33,312 bases of DNA from Acidobacteriota bacterium (GCA_025352795.1 JANXSF010000043.1:1-33312); one strand, 5' to 3'. Shown: positions 25,259 to 32,842, counted from the first letter of the stretch. Made by a program: numbers and translations. Notes: a model not told the origin generated them from the sequence alone.

Positions 25259-26002
25259 TCATCCCCTTCTAAAAAGATTTCGCTTTTTCACAAATGTGTC
25301 TGGCCTTTGTCCACTCGTTGCCTGCCTTCCATCTGTGATCAATTCACCTGGCATGGTCCAAGTTGTACCAATCGTCAGCGGACCTGAGTTTTGACGAATT
25401 AACATCTCCGCAGACAAGCCTACATACACGTTCCAACTCATTACTTCGGGCGGTGAAATTGCACACGCTACAGTCAATGCGCTTCCCTCTTGTGTCGTAA
25501 AAGCATTTACTGTGCTCGGTGCACTCTCTTGCTGTTTGCTATTGGTCCAGCTTGTCTTAACAAACCAGGTCGTTGCCTGTTGGTTCCCAACAGACTGAGC
25601 TAAGCGGGGTGGTTGCGGCTTGGGGATGGGTGACAGTGCTATTCCCACTCCAATTGCAAAGTACACCGCAGAAGCGTTAGTAGCCAGTTGACCATATTCC
25701 TGCCACTTCGCCTTATAGCGATCATTCAGCTGTTGGCTATATGCATCCCTGTAGAATACTGATAAAGTTTGTAACACATGCCATTGCCGTAAGCCTTCAG
25801 TAACTACAATGTTATTGACGCCGTAACCTGTCTCAATCGAGTCCAGAAGGAACTTTTGAATCGCCAAAGTTATCTCCAGACGCGCCACGGAGAGCTTAGC
25901 CAATAAGTCAATCCCCTCGGATGTGGCCACGTCGCTGATCGAACTCTCATACTCACTCAGTTCTATAAGTTGAGCAACATTTCCATCTATGAGAAGACTC
26001 AT
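25259..26002 (-). CDS. Head-tail connector/adaptor with C-terminal Fn3/Ig-like module
   Basis: A 247-residue protein in the connector position after the coat gene. The N-terminal ~125 residues are mainly helical (YESSISDVATSEGIDLLAKL, then a long helix), as in adaptor proteins that sit under the portal. The C-terminal ~110 residues, from KPQPPRLAQS, are beta-rich with MSWNVYVGLSAEMLIRQN, a fibronectin-III-like pattern that recurs in the 1309-residue tip (SFHVYRGNTPHTLLRI). Such a decoration would make the neck larger than usual. The assignment comes from order and composition only. Confidence 0.5.
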   Translation of the reverse strand: MSLLIDGNVAQLIELSEYESSISDVATSEGIDLLAKLSVARLEITLAIQKFLLDSIETGYGVNNIVVTEGLRQWHVLQTLSVFYRDAYSQQLNDRYKAKWQEYGQLATNASAVYFAIGVGIALSPIPKPQPPRLAQSVGNQQATTWFVKTSWTNSKQQESAPSTVNAFTTQEGSALTVACAISPPEVMSWNVYVGLSAEMLIRQNSGPLTIGTTWTMPGELITDGRQATSGQRPDTFVKKRNLFRRG

Positions 26003-26010
26003 GATCGTAG

Positions 26011-26340
26011 TTATTCCTTTTTGGCACCTTTCAAAACTGTTTTGATCGCCCTTAGGTCTTGTTCTGAAACCAGGTTTAACTGCACACGACCAGCCAGTGC
26101 CGCCCTGTGTGCTTCCTCTTTCTCTTTGATCATTTGCGATGAAAACTGCTCGGCTTCTTCAAGCGTCGCCAATCGGGCTTTCCCTTCCAGCACTAACTTC
26201 GCCGCCGATGACTTATTCACCTGAGTAAACACTCCCGGCTTTCCACCATCGGGTGTTTCGTGACTTACTATGATTGGAAAAACTTCCTCAATCGTAGTCT
26301 CAAGTTGCTTCAGTTTTTGAAAATATACTCGTAGATCCAT
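26011..26340 (-). CDS. Small protein of unknown function downstream of the coat gene
   Basis: A 109-residue, highly charged protein. It has an N-terminal DLRVYFQKLKQLETTIEEVF helix, a short Gly/Pro-rich part (SHETPDGGKPGVFTQV), and helical repeats including EEAEQFSSQMIKEKEEAHRAAL. The sequence VNKSSAAKLVLEGKARLATLEEA looks like a small fold seen near head genes in other phages. Possible roles are a head completion or stabilising factor. TTAGGAG lies about 8 bases upstream of the ATG. I do not recognise the family. Confidence 0.5.
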   Translation of the reverse strand: MDLRVYFQKLKQLETTIEEVFPIIVSHETPDGGKPGVFTQVNKSSAAKLVLEGKARLATLEEAEQFSSQMIKEKEEAHRAALAGRVQLNLVSEQDLRAIKTVLKGAKKE

Positions 26341-26407
26341 TTGGGTCTCCTAATTGCTTGTCAGTAGTTAAATATGGTTGATTCAGAGCCGCTCTCACCA
26401 ATGCTGT

Positions 26408-26434
26408 AAAGGGGGCCGTGTTACAGCCCCCTTT
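26408..26434 (-). terminator. Hairpin just after the coat gene (possible attenuator)
   Basis: AAAGGGGGC (26408-26416) and GCCCCCTTT (26426-26434) form a perfect 9-base-pair stem with a 9-base loop, starting 8 bases after the coat stop. The T-run is short, so it may only partly stop transcription or may protect the coat mRNA 3' end. Either would favour high coat output relative to the genes that follow. Confidence 0.55.
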
Positions 26435-26442
26435 CTCCATTA

Positions 26443-27354
26443 CTAAGTGCGAACTTGAACGCCGAAGCTATTACGAAGCACTCCAACGCCATAAAGAACA
26501 TCAACAGTAAACTGCTGGGCCAGTGTGTTGGGCTCGTAACTCATAACTACGCGCATGCCGAAGTTGCCGAGTTCCGCATACTCAGCCACCGCACCAGTAC
26601 CAGGTAACGGCTGAGGCAATCGACGGATAACTAACCCCAAAGCATCTTTTGCAAATGCAAGGTTATTCGTGATCACCGGCCCACTCCCCGACTTAGTCAC
26701 AAATTGTGAACGAAAGACATAGAAGTCCTTCAACTTACCAATCGTCCCGTCAATCAGTGATCGCACGCCGGCATCCAGCGCGCTGCCATACTCGCTAAAA
26801 CGTGGTATTTGCCGCATTTGCGAATATGTGTTGGAATCAACTACCAGATACTTGGGCATGCTCCCAGGAACCTTTGAGTCAAACAATGCAGTCTCGGCCG
26901 CGTCGATGGTTGCTTCAGTAATTGGCGATCCACCGGTGCCCACAGGAAAGTGTGCCGTAAATTGCGAGTAAGTGGCCAGAAGATCTGATTCAATCTTCTC
27001 CGCCAAGGCAACCAACGCCGGCTGCATATAAAGTCGTAACAAGTCCGGCACCGCCACTACTTTCGTAATGTCTGGTATTTGGAACGTTGCTTCGGCATGC
27101 GTGTTGAGCACAATTTGAGCGTTGCCCAAGCTTGGGTTCTGTGTCTGAACCATGCCACCCTGTGCCAGGTTGTTCGCCTGCATCACCGGTGGAATCGGAA
27201 CATTGACCGTGTCGCCGGCGTTCGCCAACGTTGGTTCGAAATCCCTGTTTACCAGGTTTCCCATAACAAGGTTACCCATCAAGGATGGCAGCGCCTCTGC
27301 AGCGACTAATTTAACAATCGCATTCGCCACATTTGCTGATGTAATCTGAGGCAT
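26443..27354 (-). CDS. Major capsid protein, P22 coat-like
   Basis: A 303-residue protein with the layout of P22-type coat proteins: NAIVKLVAAEALPSLMGNLV near the N-terminus, NRDFEPTLANAGDTVNVPIP, LNTHAEATFQIPDITKV and DLLRLYMQPALVALAEKIES, then EYAELGNFGMRVVMSYEPN close to the end. P22-type coats have the HK97 fold and assemble with a separate scaffold rather than a prohead protease, which fits the scaffold-like gene upstream and the lack of a protease. The family's telokin-like insertion seen in P22 (430 residues) appears to be missing, as in other ~300-residue members. CAGGAG lies just before the ATG. Confidence 0.75.
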   Translation of the reverse strand: MPQITSANVANAIVKLVAAEALPSLMGNLVMGNLVNRDFEPTLANAGDTVNVPIPPVMQANNLAQGGMVQTQNPSLGNAQIVLNTHAEATFQIPDITKVVAVPDLLRLYMQPALVALAEKIESDLLATYSQFTAHFPVGTGGSPITEATIDAAETALFDSKVPGSMPKYLVVDSNTYSQMRQIPRFSEYGSALDAGVRSLIDGTIGKLKDFYVFRSQFVTKSGSGPVITNNLAFAKDALGLVIRRLPQPLPGTGAVAEYAELGNFGMRVVMSYEPNTLAQQFTVDVLYGVGVLRNSFGVQVRT

Positions 27355-27380
27355 TCTTTTTCTCCTGTTGAAGTCAATTT

Positions 27381-27397
27381 GCGCTTGAACAAAGCGC
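27381..27397 (-). promoter_or_regulatory. Stable small hairpin in the coat gene leader
   Basis: GCGCTT (27381-27386) pairs with AAGCGC (27392-27397) across a 5-base loop, in a 104-base gap upstream of the coat ribosome-binding site. This is the longest gap inside the cluster. It may stabilise or control the coat mRNA; no convincing promoter was found in the gap. Confidence 0.3.
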
Positions 27398-27458
27398 CAT
27401 CACCACTAATATCTATGTCAAAAGCATCAAAAACCCAAAGTGGGCATTCAAGCTTTTA

Positions 27459-28031
27459 TTAACCGCGAATTGTTTGCAAAGCCACTCTGGCTATGTCTTG
27501 CCTTGCGCGCTCCAGGTCCTCTGCCGACATTCCTGGTTTAATGCGTTCCAGCTCCAATGTTCCAGCCGGCGCGCTCGGGGCTTTTTGACCCGTGCCCGAT
27601 CCCGAACCGCCCACTATCCTTGCTGGCAACAATTCAGGATTGTCATTCAGAAATTGCTGCAAGTAATCTCGTACTGGGAATTCGCCCTGATGGTTTTTTG
27701 CAACCAAACGGCCATCCTCTGTTTTTTGAATATCGTCTTTAATTGCCTTGTAAGCCAGGTCCAATTTGGAAACTCCAAGGCGCTGTAGTTCTGATCGGAC
27801 AGTCGAATTCTTTTCCGCTTCTTCGGCCATCGCCCGGCTTTTCTTGTTCTCTTCTGCCAATTCGTTTAATCGTTTTTCCAACGATTCTCTACGACGCCTT
27901 TCGTCCAACAATTCCGCTTTATAAGCAGGTTCTGATTGCTGTTGTTCAGACTTCACGAATTCCCGAATGACGTCTTGGATCACAGTCCGCATATCCACCG
28001 CCGGTGCATCCTGTTTGTTATTTGCTTCCAT
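27459..28031 (-). CDS. Putative capsid scaffold protein
   Basis: A 190-residue, charged, mostly helical protein between portal and coat. Residues ~30-75 form a coiled coil (ELLDERRRRESLEKRLNELA), followed by QRLGVSKLDLAYKAIKDDIQ, then GEFPVRDYLQQFLNDNPELLP and a Gly/Ser-rich linker with a final helix pair. This composition and position match phage scaffolds, with the last ~40 residues likely to bind coat. A perfect AGGAGG lies at 28037-28042, so high expression is expected. No protease gene is nearby. Confidence 0.65.
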   Translation of the reverse strand: MEANNKQDAPAVDMRTVIQDVIREFVKSEQQQSEPAYKAELLDERRRRESLEKRLNELAEENKKSRAMAEEAEKNSTVRSELQRLGVSKLDLAYKAIKDDIQKTEDGRLVAKNHQGEFPVRDYLQQFLNDNPELLPARIVGGSGSGTGQKAPSAPAGTLELERIKPGMSAEDLERARQDIARVALQTIRG

Positions 28032-28040
28032 TTATTCCTC

Positions 28041-29492
28041 CTACTTGTCAAAAACGTGGTCAATCTCTTTACCAATGGCATCTTTTACCTGCTGGCTCTC
28101 GTCACTCAGGTATTGAAAAACAAGTTTCTTATAGATCTGTTTTTGTAGTGTCGGTGAGTTGATCCCCAGCGCCAAAAGTTTGCCGGCCTCATCGATTGCT
28201 GTCGAAAAGTCCCCAATGTCGAACTCGTCAAGACCCGATACATGCACCGAAAGGCTGTCCTCTCGAACTTCCTCTACAGACCGTAGTGTTCGCCTCATGA
28301 CATCCTTCACTACATCGCCATAAGCTCGCAGAACCTCTTGTGTAATTGCATAGTCCATCTGTTTGCTAAACCCGGAAACTTGCCGATTGTCCGACGGCGC
28401 CGCTTGCGATAGCAGGTAGCAAACACGATAGACTTCTTCTTTCAACCTGTTCAGGTTTTCCGCTGCAATGTGGTAAACCTTTCCTTCAGGTTCCGCCCAA
28501 CCAAAACGATCTTGGGGTGCCAACTGAATGTAGTAACTTTCTCCAACAATCTGGTTCCACTCCCGGTCGCTATAAATTACCGGCGTCGCAAACAAGCCCA
28601 TTGTCAGTGCCCAGGACAGCGCATTGGATTTGTTGAAGTGTTCCAACTGCAACTGGGCTGCTTTATTCATCAACCACAATCCATCAGTGACGCGCATTTC
28701 TATCAACGGCACACGATTCAGTTTTGCGAATCCATGCAGTCCTTCACTTACCAGCGTCGGTGCCTCGCCCCTGGCTGCGTCTTCCCGCTTTTGGAAGATT
28801 TGATATCGGGTTCTGTCCAAATACATCCATCGCGTCTCAACATATGGGTCCGATTCCGTTGAATGGTTCTTCCAATAGTTCGTGCGAATCACAACCCAAT
28901 CAAAGTTTCCATACGCATCTTTGCCCCAGTTAATGACGTCTTCGGCACCATAGCTAACCAAATATGCCCGTGATGCACCGGCTTGATCCTCTTCGGCTCT
29001 GCTCGCAGCAGGTCGGTCAACTCGTGGGAAATCAATCAGGATGTATCCCACGCCACTCACCAGCGAGTGGACAAAAACCTTGCGGAAAAAGTCTGTAAGA
29101 TTGGTCCCTTTCAAGTCGCAGTCTTCTGCAAAGGTTCCAAAAAACTCCCGTCCCTTGTCGTTGTTCCCTTCTATCGCAAGTACCGGTTCACGACGGAAAA
29201 GTGTGGCAGCGAACCAGTCGATGATGGAACCTATATAGTTTTCATAAAAGACGCGGTCCAACCTTTCCCAATACACATCTGCGGGTTCCTTTTGCCTTCG
29301 GATAAGATAGTTCCCGGCGCGATTCTTGAATTGTTCTCCACCTGTGTAGAAATCACTGTATTGCTCCCACATAGCCTTCCGAGTTATATACTCCGGATGT
29401 TCGCGTTCAATGGCTTTCACGTCCGACGCTCCTTCGAAATGTTTAGGGCAAGCCAGTGCCTGCCCTGTGTTTCTGTGTATTGTATTGCCCAC
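28041..29492 (-). CDS. Portal protein
   Basis: A 483-residue protein with the gene order and pattern of portal proteins: EYITRKAMWEQYSDFYTGG near the N-terminus, FYENYIGSIIDWFAATLFRR, HSLVSGVGYILIDFP and the long stem-like helix near RQVSGFSKQMDYAITQEV, then SPTLQKQIYKKLVFQYL at the end. The ring of 12 subunits forms the DNA gate and the terminase dock. The start shown is a GTG at 29492; Met41 is an alternative. It lies 16 bases after the terminase stop. The resemblance is to the DUF4055/SPP1-like portal class, judged by eye. Confidence 0.75.
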   Translation of the reverse strand: MGNTIHRNTGQALACPKHFEGASDVKAIEREHPEYITRKAMWEQYSDFYTGGEQFKNRAGNYLIRRQKEPADVYWERLDRVFYENYIGSIIDWFAATLFRREPVLAIEGNNDKGREFFGTFAEDCDLKGTNLTDFFRKVFVHSLVSGVGYILIDFPRVDRPAASRAEEDQAGASRAYLVSYGAEDVINWGKDAYGNFDWVVIRTNYWKNHSTESDPYVETRWMYLDRTRYQIFQKREDAARGEAPTLVSEGLHGFAKLNRVPLIEMRVTDGLWLMNKAAQLQLEHFNKSNALSWALTMGLFATPVIYSDREWNQIVGESYYIQLAPQDRFGWAEPEGKVYHIAAENLNRLKEEVYRVCYLLSQAAPSDNRQVSGFSKQMDYAITQEVLRAYGDVVKDVMRRTLRSVEEVREDSLSVHVSGLDEFDIGDFSTAIDEAGKLLALGINSPTLQKQIYKKLVFQYLSDESQQVKDAIGKEIDHVFDK

Positions 29493-29508
29493 GAATCAAT
29501 GCTTGCCG

Positions 29509-30825
29509 CTAAAGCAGCCTGCGCGATTGTGGTCCTACTTTGCTTTTCGATTCCATTTCTTCATGCACTAAATAACCCAAAGCATCGGACATATGCGTCC
29601 TTTTGTGATCGATCAACTTATCAATGCTCAACGTATTTGCTTGATACGTAACTTCCTGAAAATCTTTGATCAGTTCCTTGCACTTTGGATCGATGAAAAG
29701 CGTCGCCTCACCTGCTGCCGATTTCAACCTTGCATTCACCAGTCCCACCCGCGTTCTCACTGGCGGATTCGATTGCCGCACCCGAAATGTAACCGGTTCA
29801 ATCCCTTCCCGCTTCAAAACCAATTTGACAATCTTGTAGTCTGACGATCCAGAACTTGTCTGCATCGTCAAACCAGAGGCATCTCCGTAGATGCAAACCC
29901 CTGCTGTGTGATCTCCATACCGGTTAAGAAATTCCGTACAGGCATCCTCAGTAGAAGCTCTATGCAATTTGATCTCGTCTAAGATGTGAAGCTCATTTCC
30001 CCTTCTTTGCGCCACTATCGAACACATTGGGTCAAGATTAAAATCAAGCGCCCAGTAGAGTGGCAACCGCTTGTGCACCGTCAATGGCTTCACGTTCACA
30101 TCACGATCAAAACTGCTGTACACCGCATCCGAAGCAACGTTGAGATACGTTCCTAATACTTCCTGCTCGAAAAAGTGTTCGTCATAACTGCTCTTCAACC
30201 GCTCGTAGAAATCGGGGACCTGTTCAAGAATGTACTTGTTCTCATAAGGCTTGGCCCTAACCACTTCATAGCCATCCACAATCTTTTCAATGAACCGTCC
30301 GTAGACCCAGTCGAACCCTTTCGGCGTCCAAACACCAAACCCACATAGCTGCTTAGCTTTCGGATCCCTTAGGCGACCTTCTAACCGTAACCAGGCTTCC
30401 TCCTGGCAATAGGACAGCTCATCAACTCCAAACCATGCCAAATTCGTTCCACGTAGTCGTTCAAATTCGTCCAGGGAGCGCAACAAGATCTTTGAGCCCG
30501 TGTCCTTCATCGTGATGAAGAACTCACTCTTATTGAAATCGAAGGGTAGATCGTTTTCCTTCAACACTTCCGTCAATTGCGCTAGCGTCGCATCCCGTAG
30601 CATCGGGTAAGTGGGTGCGCCTATCAATCCCAATCTTCCCGAATTTAGATAACTCAACCGGATCGCTTCCTGCACCAGCGCTTGACTCTTTCCAGATCCA
30701 ATTGGTCCGGAAAAGCCCTTAAATCGCGCCTTTGAGTTGTGGAACAGTTTTTGAGAAGGCAGGCTCCGGTATTGGATGGCCCGCTGAATTATTCCCGATC
30801 TTTCGACTTCAGTTCTTCCACCCAT
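29509..30825 (-). CDS. Terminase large subunit
   Basis: A 438-residue DNA-packaging motor. The ATPase half has Walker A G-P-I-G-S-G-K-S at 40-47, a Walker B-like WFGVDELSYC with Asp135/Glu136, and a coupling-motif region after it. The nuclease half has three acidic strand ends: Asp261 (ALDFNLDP), Asp315 (YGDASG) and Asp414 (HMSDALGYL). All key residues are present, so both packaging and cutting should work. It overlaps the small upstream gene by 37 bases. The length is typical of headful-packaging phages and GTAs. Confidence 0.88.
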   Translation of the reverse strand: MGGRTEVERSGIIQRAIQYRSLPSQKLFHNSKARFKGFSGPIGSGKSQALVQEAIRLSYLNSGRLGLIGAPTYPMLRDATLAQLTEVLKENDLPFDFNKSEFFITMKDTGSKILLRSLDEFERLRGTNLAWFGVDELSYCQEEAWLRLEGRLRDPKAKQLCGFGVWTPKGFDWVYGRFIEKIVDGYEVVRAKPYENKYILEQVPDFYERLKSSYDEHFFEQEVLGTYLNVASDAVYSSFDRDVNVKPLTVHKRLPLYWALDFNLDPMCSIVAQRRGNELHILDEIKLHRASTEDACTEFLNRYGDHTAGVCIYGDASGLTMQTSSGSSDYKIVKLVLKREGIEPVTFRVRQSNPPVRTRVGLVNARLKSAAGEATLFIDPKCKELIKDFQEVTYQANTLSIDKLIDHKRTHMSDALGYLVHEEMESKSKVGPQSRRLL

Positions 30826-31037
30826 CGAACTTCAATCTCCCTGGCTTGCTCGCTTTCTCCCGTCTGTTCTTGCCATTGCAATAATCGGATAAGGTCTGCC
30901 AAAGACATTTTCCAGTCTTCTTTATCCAACGCCTCATTCGCCCTTTTGAGTAATTTTTGCAGTATCACTTTGCTCGCTGCTTTCTTTGGGCGCTTAGCTT
31001 TTGGCTTCACCGGAGGCCTGGTTGTTTTCTTTGTCAA
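30789..31037 (-). CDS. Small basic protein in the small-terminase position
   Basis: An 82-residue protein read from TTG at 31037, with GAGAGGAAAC correctly spaced upstream. The first ~25 residues are Lys/Pro-rich (MTKKTTRPPVKPKAKRPKKA), and the rest is helical (KVILQKLLKRANEALDKEDW, then DLIRLLQWQEQ). Its place before the large terminase suggests a small-terminase-like role, and the basic tail could bind DNA. It is shorter than usual small subunits and no helix-turn-helix is clear, so the role is inferred from position. Confidence 0.5.
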   Translation of the reverse strand: MTKKTTRPPVKPKAKRPKKAASKVILQKLLKRANEALDKEDWKMSLADLIRLLQWQEQTGESEQAREIEVRWVEELKSKDRE

Positions 31038-31107
31038 TATTGTTTCCTCTCATCGCCTTGCTTCCAAAACGGCTGGCCACTTCGCTACTTCCACCTACAC
31101 ACTAACC

Positions 31108-31136
31108 GCTATATCCTGCGGAACCGCAAGCACCAA
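31108..31136 (-). promoter_or_regulatory. Candidate promoter of the particle cluster with an internal dyad
   Basis: On the minus strand, TTGGTG (31136-31131), a 17-base spacer and TATAGC (31113-31108) precede the first cluster gene with about 65 bases of leader. The spacer holds the dyad TGCGG-AA-CCGCA (31117-31128), a possible regulator site. Both hexamers match the consensus only moderately. Confidence 0.3.
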
Positions 31137-31254
31137 CTTCGGAAGTGTTTGACAAAAAAGGAAATATAGTCGCAATTTCGTTTGTGAACGCCATCAGTGT
31201 GATCACCAACTCATCCAAAAAACATCGTAAAAATGGGTATAAACTGTTTAATTA

Positions 31255-31689
31255 ATGCTTCACGATACTCTCAGCATCGCCATGACCGTTTCTTCAATGG
31301 CAAATGATATGTTTCATCTGGCTATCGCTTATGCTTTGGCTTTCCCCATCGGTTGGAACCGTGAGCAGGAAGATGGTGCCGCAGGCATCCGCACTTTTCC
31401 CATCGTTGCCATCGGTAGTTGTGGTCTAGCCATGATTGGAACTAACCTCACCGGTGCCACTCCCGATTCCTATAGCCGCATTCTCCAAGGCTTGGTTACG
31501 GGAATCGGCTTCGTTGGCGGTGGCGCGATTTTGAAAGATAAGGGTGCCGTCAGTGGTACCGCAACTGCCGCCAGTATCTGGAACATCGGAATCGTTGGTG
31601 CCGCAGTAGGCTTCGGTATGTATCACATCGCCGCTACCCTATGCCTGGTTAACTATTTGACACTGCGCTTCCTCCTGCCGCGCAAGTGA
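31255..31689 (+). CDS. MgtC/SapB family inner-membrane protein
   Basis: A 144-residue protein of about four membrane helices. GWNREQEDGAAGIRTFPIVA and then GLVTGIGFVGGGAILKDKG and TATAASIWNIGIVGAAVGFG are the family's conserved segments. MgtC-like proteins affect growth in low magnesium and, in pathogens, virulence and ATP synthase activity; most soil-type members are of unknown role. The start could be 31255, 31282 or 31297, and no ribosome-binding site decides. It is divergent from the particle cluster over 217 bases, but nothing links the two functionally. Confidence 0.85.
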   Translation: MLHDTLSIAMTVSSMANDMFHLAIAYALAFPIGWNREQEDGAAGIRTFPIVAIGSCGLAMIGTNLTGATPDSYSRILQGLVTGIGFVGGGAILKDKGAVSGTATAASIWNIGIVGAAVGFGMYHIAATLCLVNYLTLRFLLPRK

Positions 31690-31742
31690 GTTGTGTATCC
31701 TGCAGACTAGAAAAGTATTTAAAAGTTTCTCTTGTAAAAAGC

Positions 31743-31769
31743 TATCAAAGTGATATCATTGCGATATCC
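31743..31769. repeat. Three TATC repeats spaced 11 bp, possible operator
   Basis: TATCA, TATCA and TATCC begin at 31743, 31754 and 31765, exactly 11 bases apart, in the units TATCAAAGTGA, TATCATTGCGA and TATCCAATAAA. The middle unit overlaps the palindrome TGATATCA (31751-31758). They sit just upstream of the SPFH gene's AAAGGAG site, in the region expected for the promoter. One helical turn per repeat is how ribbon-helix-helix dimers usually stack. Confidence 0.5.
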
Positions 31770-31789
31770 AATAAAGGAGACTCTTCGTC

Positions 31790-32665
31790 ATGAAAGAACT
31801 TGGAACCACCGCCCTACCAGGGCTGGTGATGATATTTGTAGAATTCGGAATCTTAATCGGTTCCATCGCTAGCGTCATTTCGTCTGCTAAAGGGCACGGT
31901 GAAGGTGCGCCCCTAGGGGTCTTCTACGGCATGTTGGGCATTGGACTGTTCGTCTTTCTAATCCCAGGTTTCATGTCCGTGCAACCGAACACCGGCATTG
32001 TTCTCGCTCTGTTTGGAAAATATAAAGGAACCGTCAAAACAGCCGGTCTTCAATGGGCCAATCCGTTCTACGCCAAGAAGCCAATTTCATTGCGCGTTCG
32101 TAACTTTGAAACCACTCACTTGAAAGTGAATGACAAGGATGGCAACCCCATTGAGATTGCCGCCGTCGTTGTCTGGAAAGTGGTTGATTCTGCCGAAGCT
32201 TCATTTCAGGTCGATAATTACGAAAATTATGTGAAGGTTCAAAGCGAAGCGGCTCTGCGCAGCATGGCCACTGCTTACCCATACGACGCTCACATCGAAG
32301 GAGATCTCTCGCTGCGTGCCAACGCTTCAGAAGTATCCGCACACCTCAAAGATCAGTTACATCAGCGGCTGCAAGTTGCCGGTGTCGAAACTGTCGATGC
32401 CCGTATCAGCCATCTTGCCTACTCGCCTGAAATCGCCGCATCTATGCTGCAGCGCCAACAGGCCTCAGCCATTATTTCCGCCCGCAAGATGATCGTTGAA
32501 GGTGCCGTAGGTATGGTTGAAATGGCTTTGGAGCGGCTGTCTAGAAATAACGTCGTTCAGTTAGACGAAGAACGTAAAGCAACGATGGTCTCCAATTTGT
32601 TAGTAGTTCTCTGCGGAGAACGCTCGGTTCAACCAGTTGTGAACGCTGGCACGTTGTATCAATAA
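31790..32665 (+). CDS. SPFH/band 7 domain membrane protein
   Basis: A 291-residue protein with two N-terminal membrane helices (about 9-31 and 43-63), then the SPFH domain: [40 protein letters not shown] and [20 protein letters not shown] are the expected strands. [19 protein letters not shown] and the helix after it form the domain's end, as in stomatin and prohibitin relatives. It would form membrane-bound oligomers that organise or protect membrane proteins. AAAGGAG lies about 10 bases before the ATG. It is unlike the flotillin at 11259, being about half the size and lacking its long helical tail. The ribbon-helix-helix gene follows after 4 bases. Confidence 0.88.
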   Translation: MKELGTTALPGLVMIFVEFGILIGSIASVISSAKGHGEGAPLGVFYGMLGIGLFVFLIPGFMSVQPNTGIVLALFGKYKGTVKTAGLQWANPFYAKKPISLRVRNFETTHLKVNDKDGNPIEIAAVVVWKVVDSAEASFQVDNYENYVKVQSEAALRSMATAYPYDAHIEGDLSLRANASEVSAHLKDQLHQRLQVAGVETVDARISHLAYSPEIAASMLQRQQASAIISARKMIVEGAVGMVEMALERLSRNNVVQLDEERKATMVSNLLVVLCGERSVQPVVNAGTLYQ

Positions 32666-32669
32666 CCAG

Positions 32670-32840
32670 ATGGCTGAAAGGAAACCATTCCTTCTACGGA
32701 TTGATGAGAAGATTCTCGATCAAGTGAAAAAGTGGGCTGACAATGATATGCGCAGCCTCAACTCTCACATCGAGTTTCTTCTCCGTCGCGCACTCATAGA
32801 TGCGGGACGGCTCAAATCAGAATCCAGTAAAGGCAAATAG
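32670..32840 (+). CDS. Ribbon-helix-helix (Arc-like) DNA-binding protein
   Basis: A 56-residue protein beginning MAERKPFLLRIDEKI. PFLLRID is the DNA-reading strand, ILDQVKKWADND the first helix and SLNSHIEFLLRRAL the second, which is the Arc/MetJ/CopG layout. A short charged tail follows. It starts 4 bases after the SPFH stop, so the pair is translated together. I infer that it controls its own promoter through the 11-base repeats at 31743-31769. No toxin is next to it, so a toxin-antitoxin role is not supported. SPFH plus Arc-like pairs are, from memory, seen in other bacteria. Confidence 0.75.
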   Translation: MAERKPFLLRIDEKILDQVKKWADNDMRSLNSHIEFLLRRALIDAGRLKSESSKGK

Positions 32841-32842
32841 CT

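Larger units (their letters stand above)
14400..31037 (-). mobile_element. GTA-like / domesticated siphovirus structural gene cluster
   Basis: Fifteen tightly spaced genes on one strand encode packaging, head, connector, tail and tail-tip proteins in the usual siphovirus order. All reading frames are intact. No integrase, excisionase, repressor, replication, holin, endolysin or prohead protease was seen, and the flanks are host genes without tRNA or visible direct repeats. A complete head plus terminase argues against a tailocin. The size (~16.6 kb) and the ~220-residue tape measure are close to the Rhodobacter capsulatus GTA as remembered. Whether it transfers genes, defends the cell or is a decaying prophage cannot be decided from sequence. 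Confidence 0.6.

Noticed and set aside
28983-29651. Plus-strand open frame of 222 codons across the portal gene
   Set aside because: It is antisense to the portal and terminase genes, has no family pattern or ribosome-binding site, and reads as a composition shadow.
14400-31037. Tailocin (headless tail bacteriocin)
   Set aside because: Large terminase, portal, scaffold and coat genes are all intact, so a DNA-filled head is expected.
14400-31037. Ordinary active prophage
   Set aside because: No integrase, repressor, replication, lysis or att site is visible and the borders are fused to host genes. Parts elsewhere in the genome cannot be excluded.
31149-31177. TTGACA at 31149-31154 as the mgtC promoter
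   Set aside because: No acceptable -10 box is found at 16-18 bases; TATAGT is only 10 bases away.
31743-31769. CRISPR-like repeat array
   Set aside because: The units are only 11 bases long, have no spacers and number three, so they fit an operator and not CRISPR.
32670-32840. Antitoxin of a toxin-antitoxin pair
   Set aside because: The partner is an SPFH membrane protein and the next gene is a convergent broken ceramidase; no toxin-like gene adjoins it.
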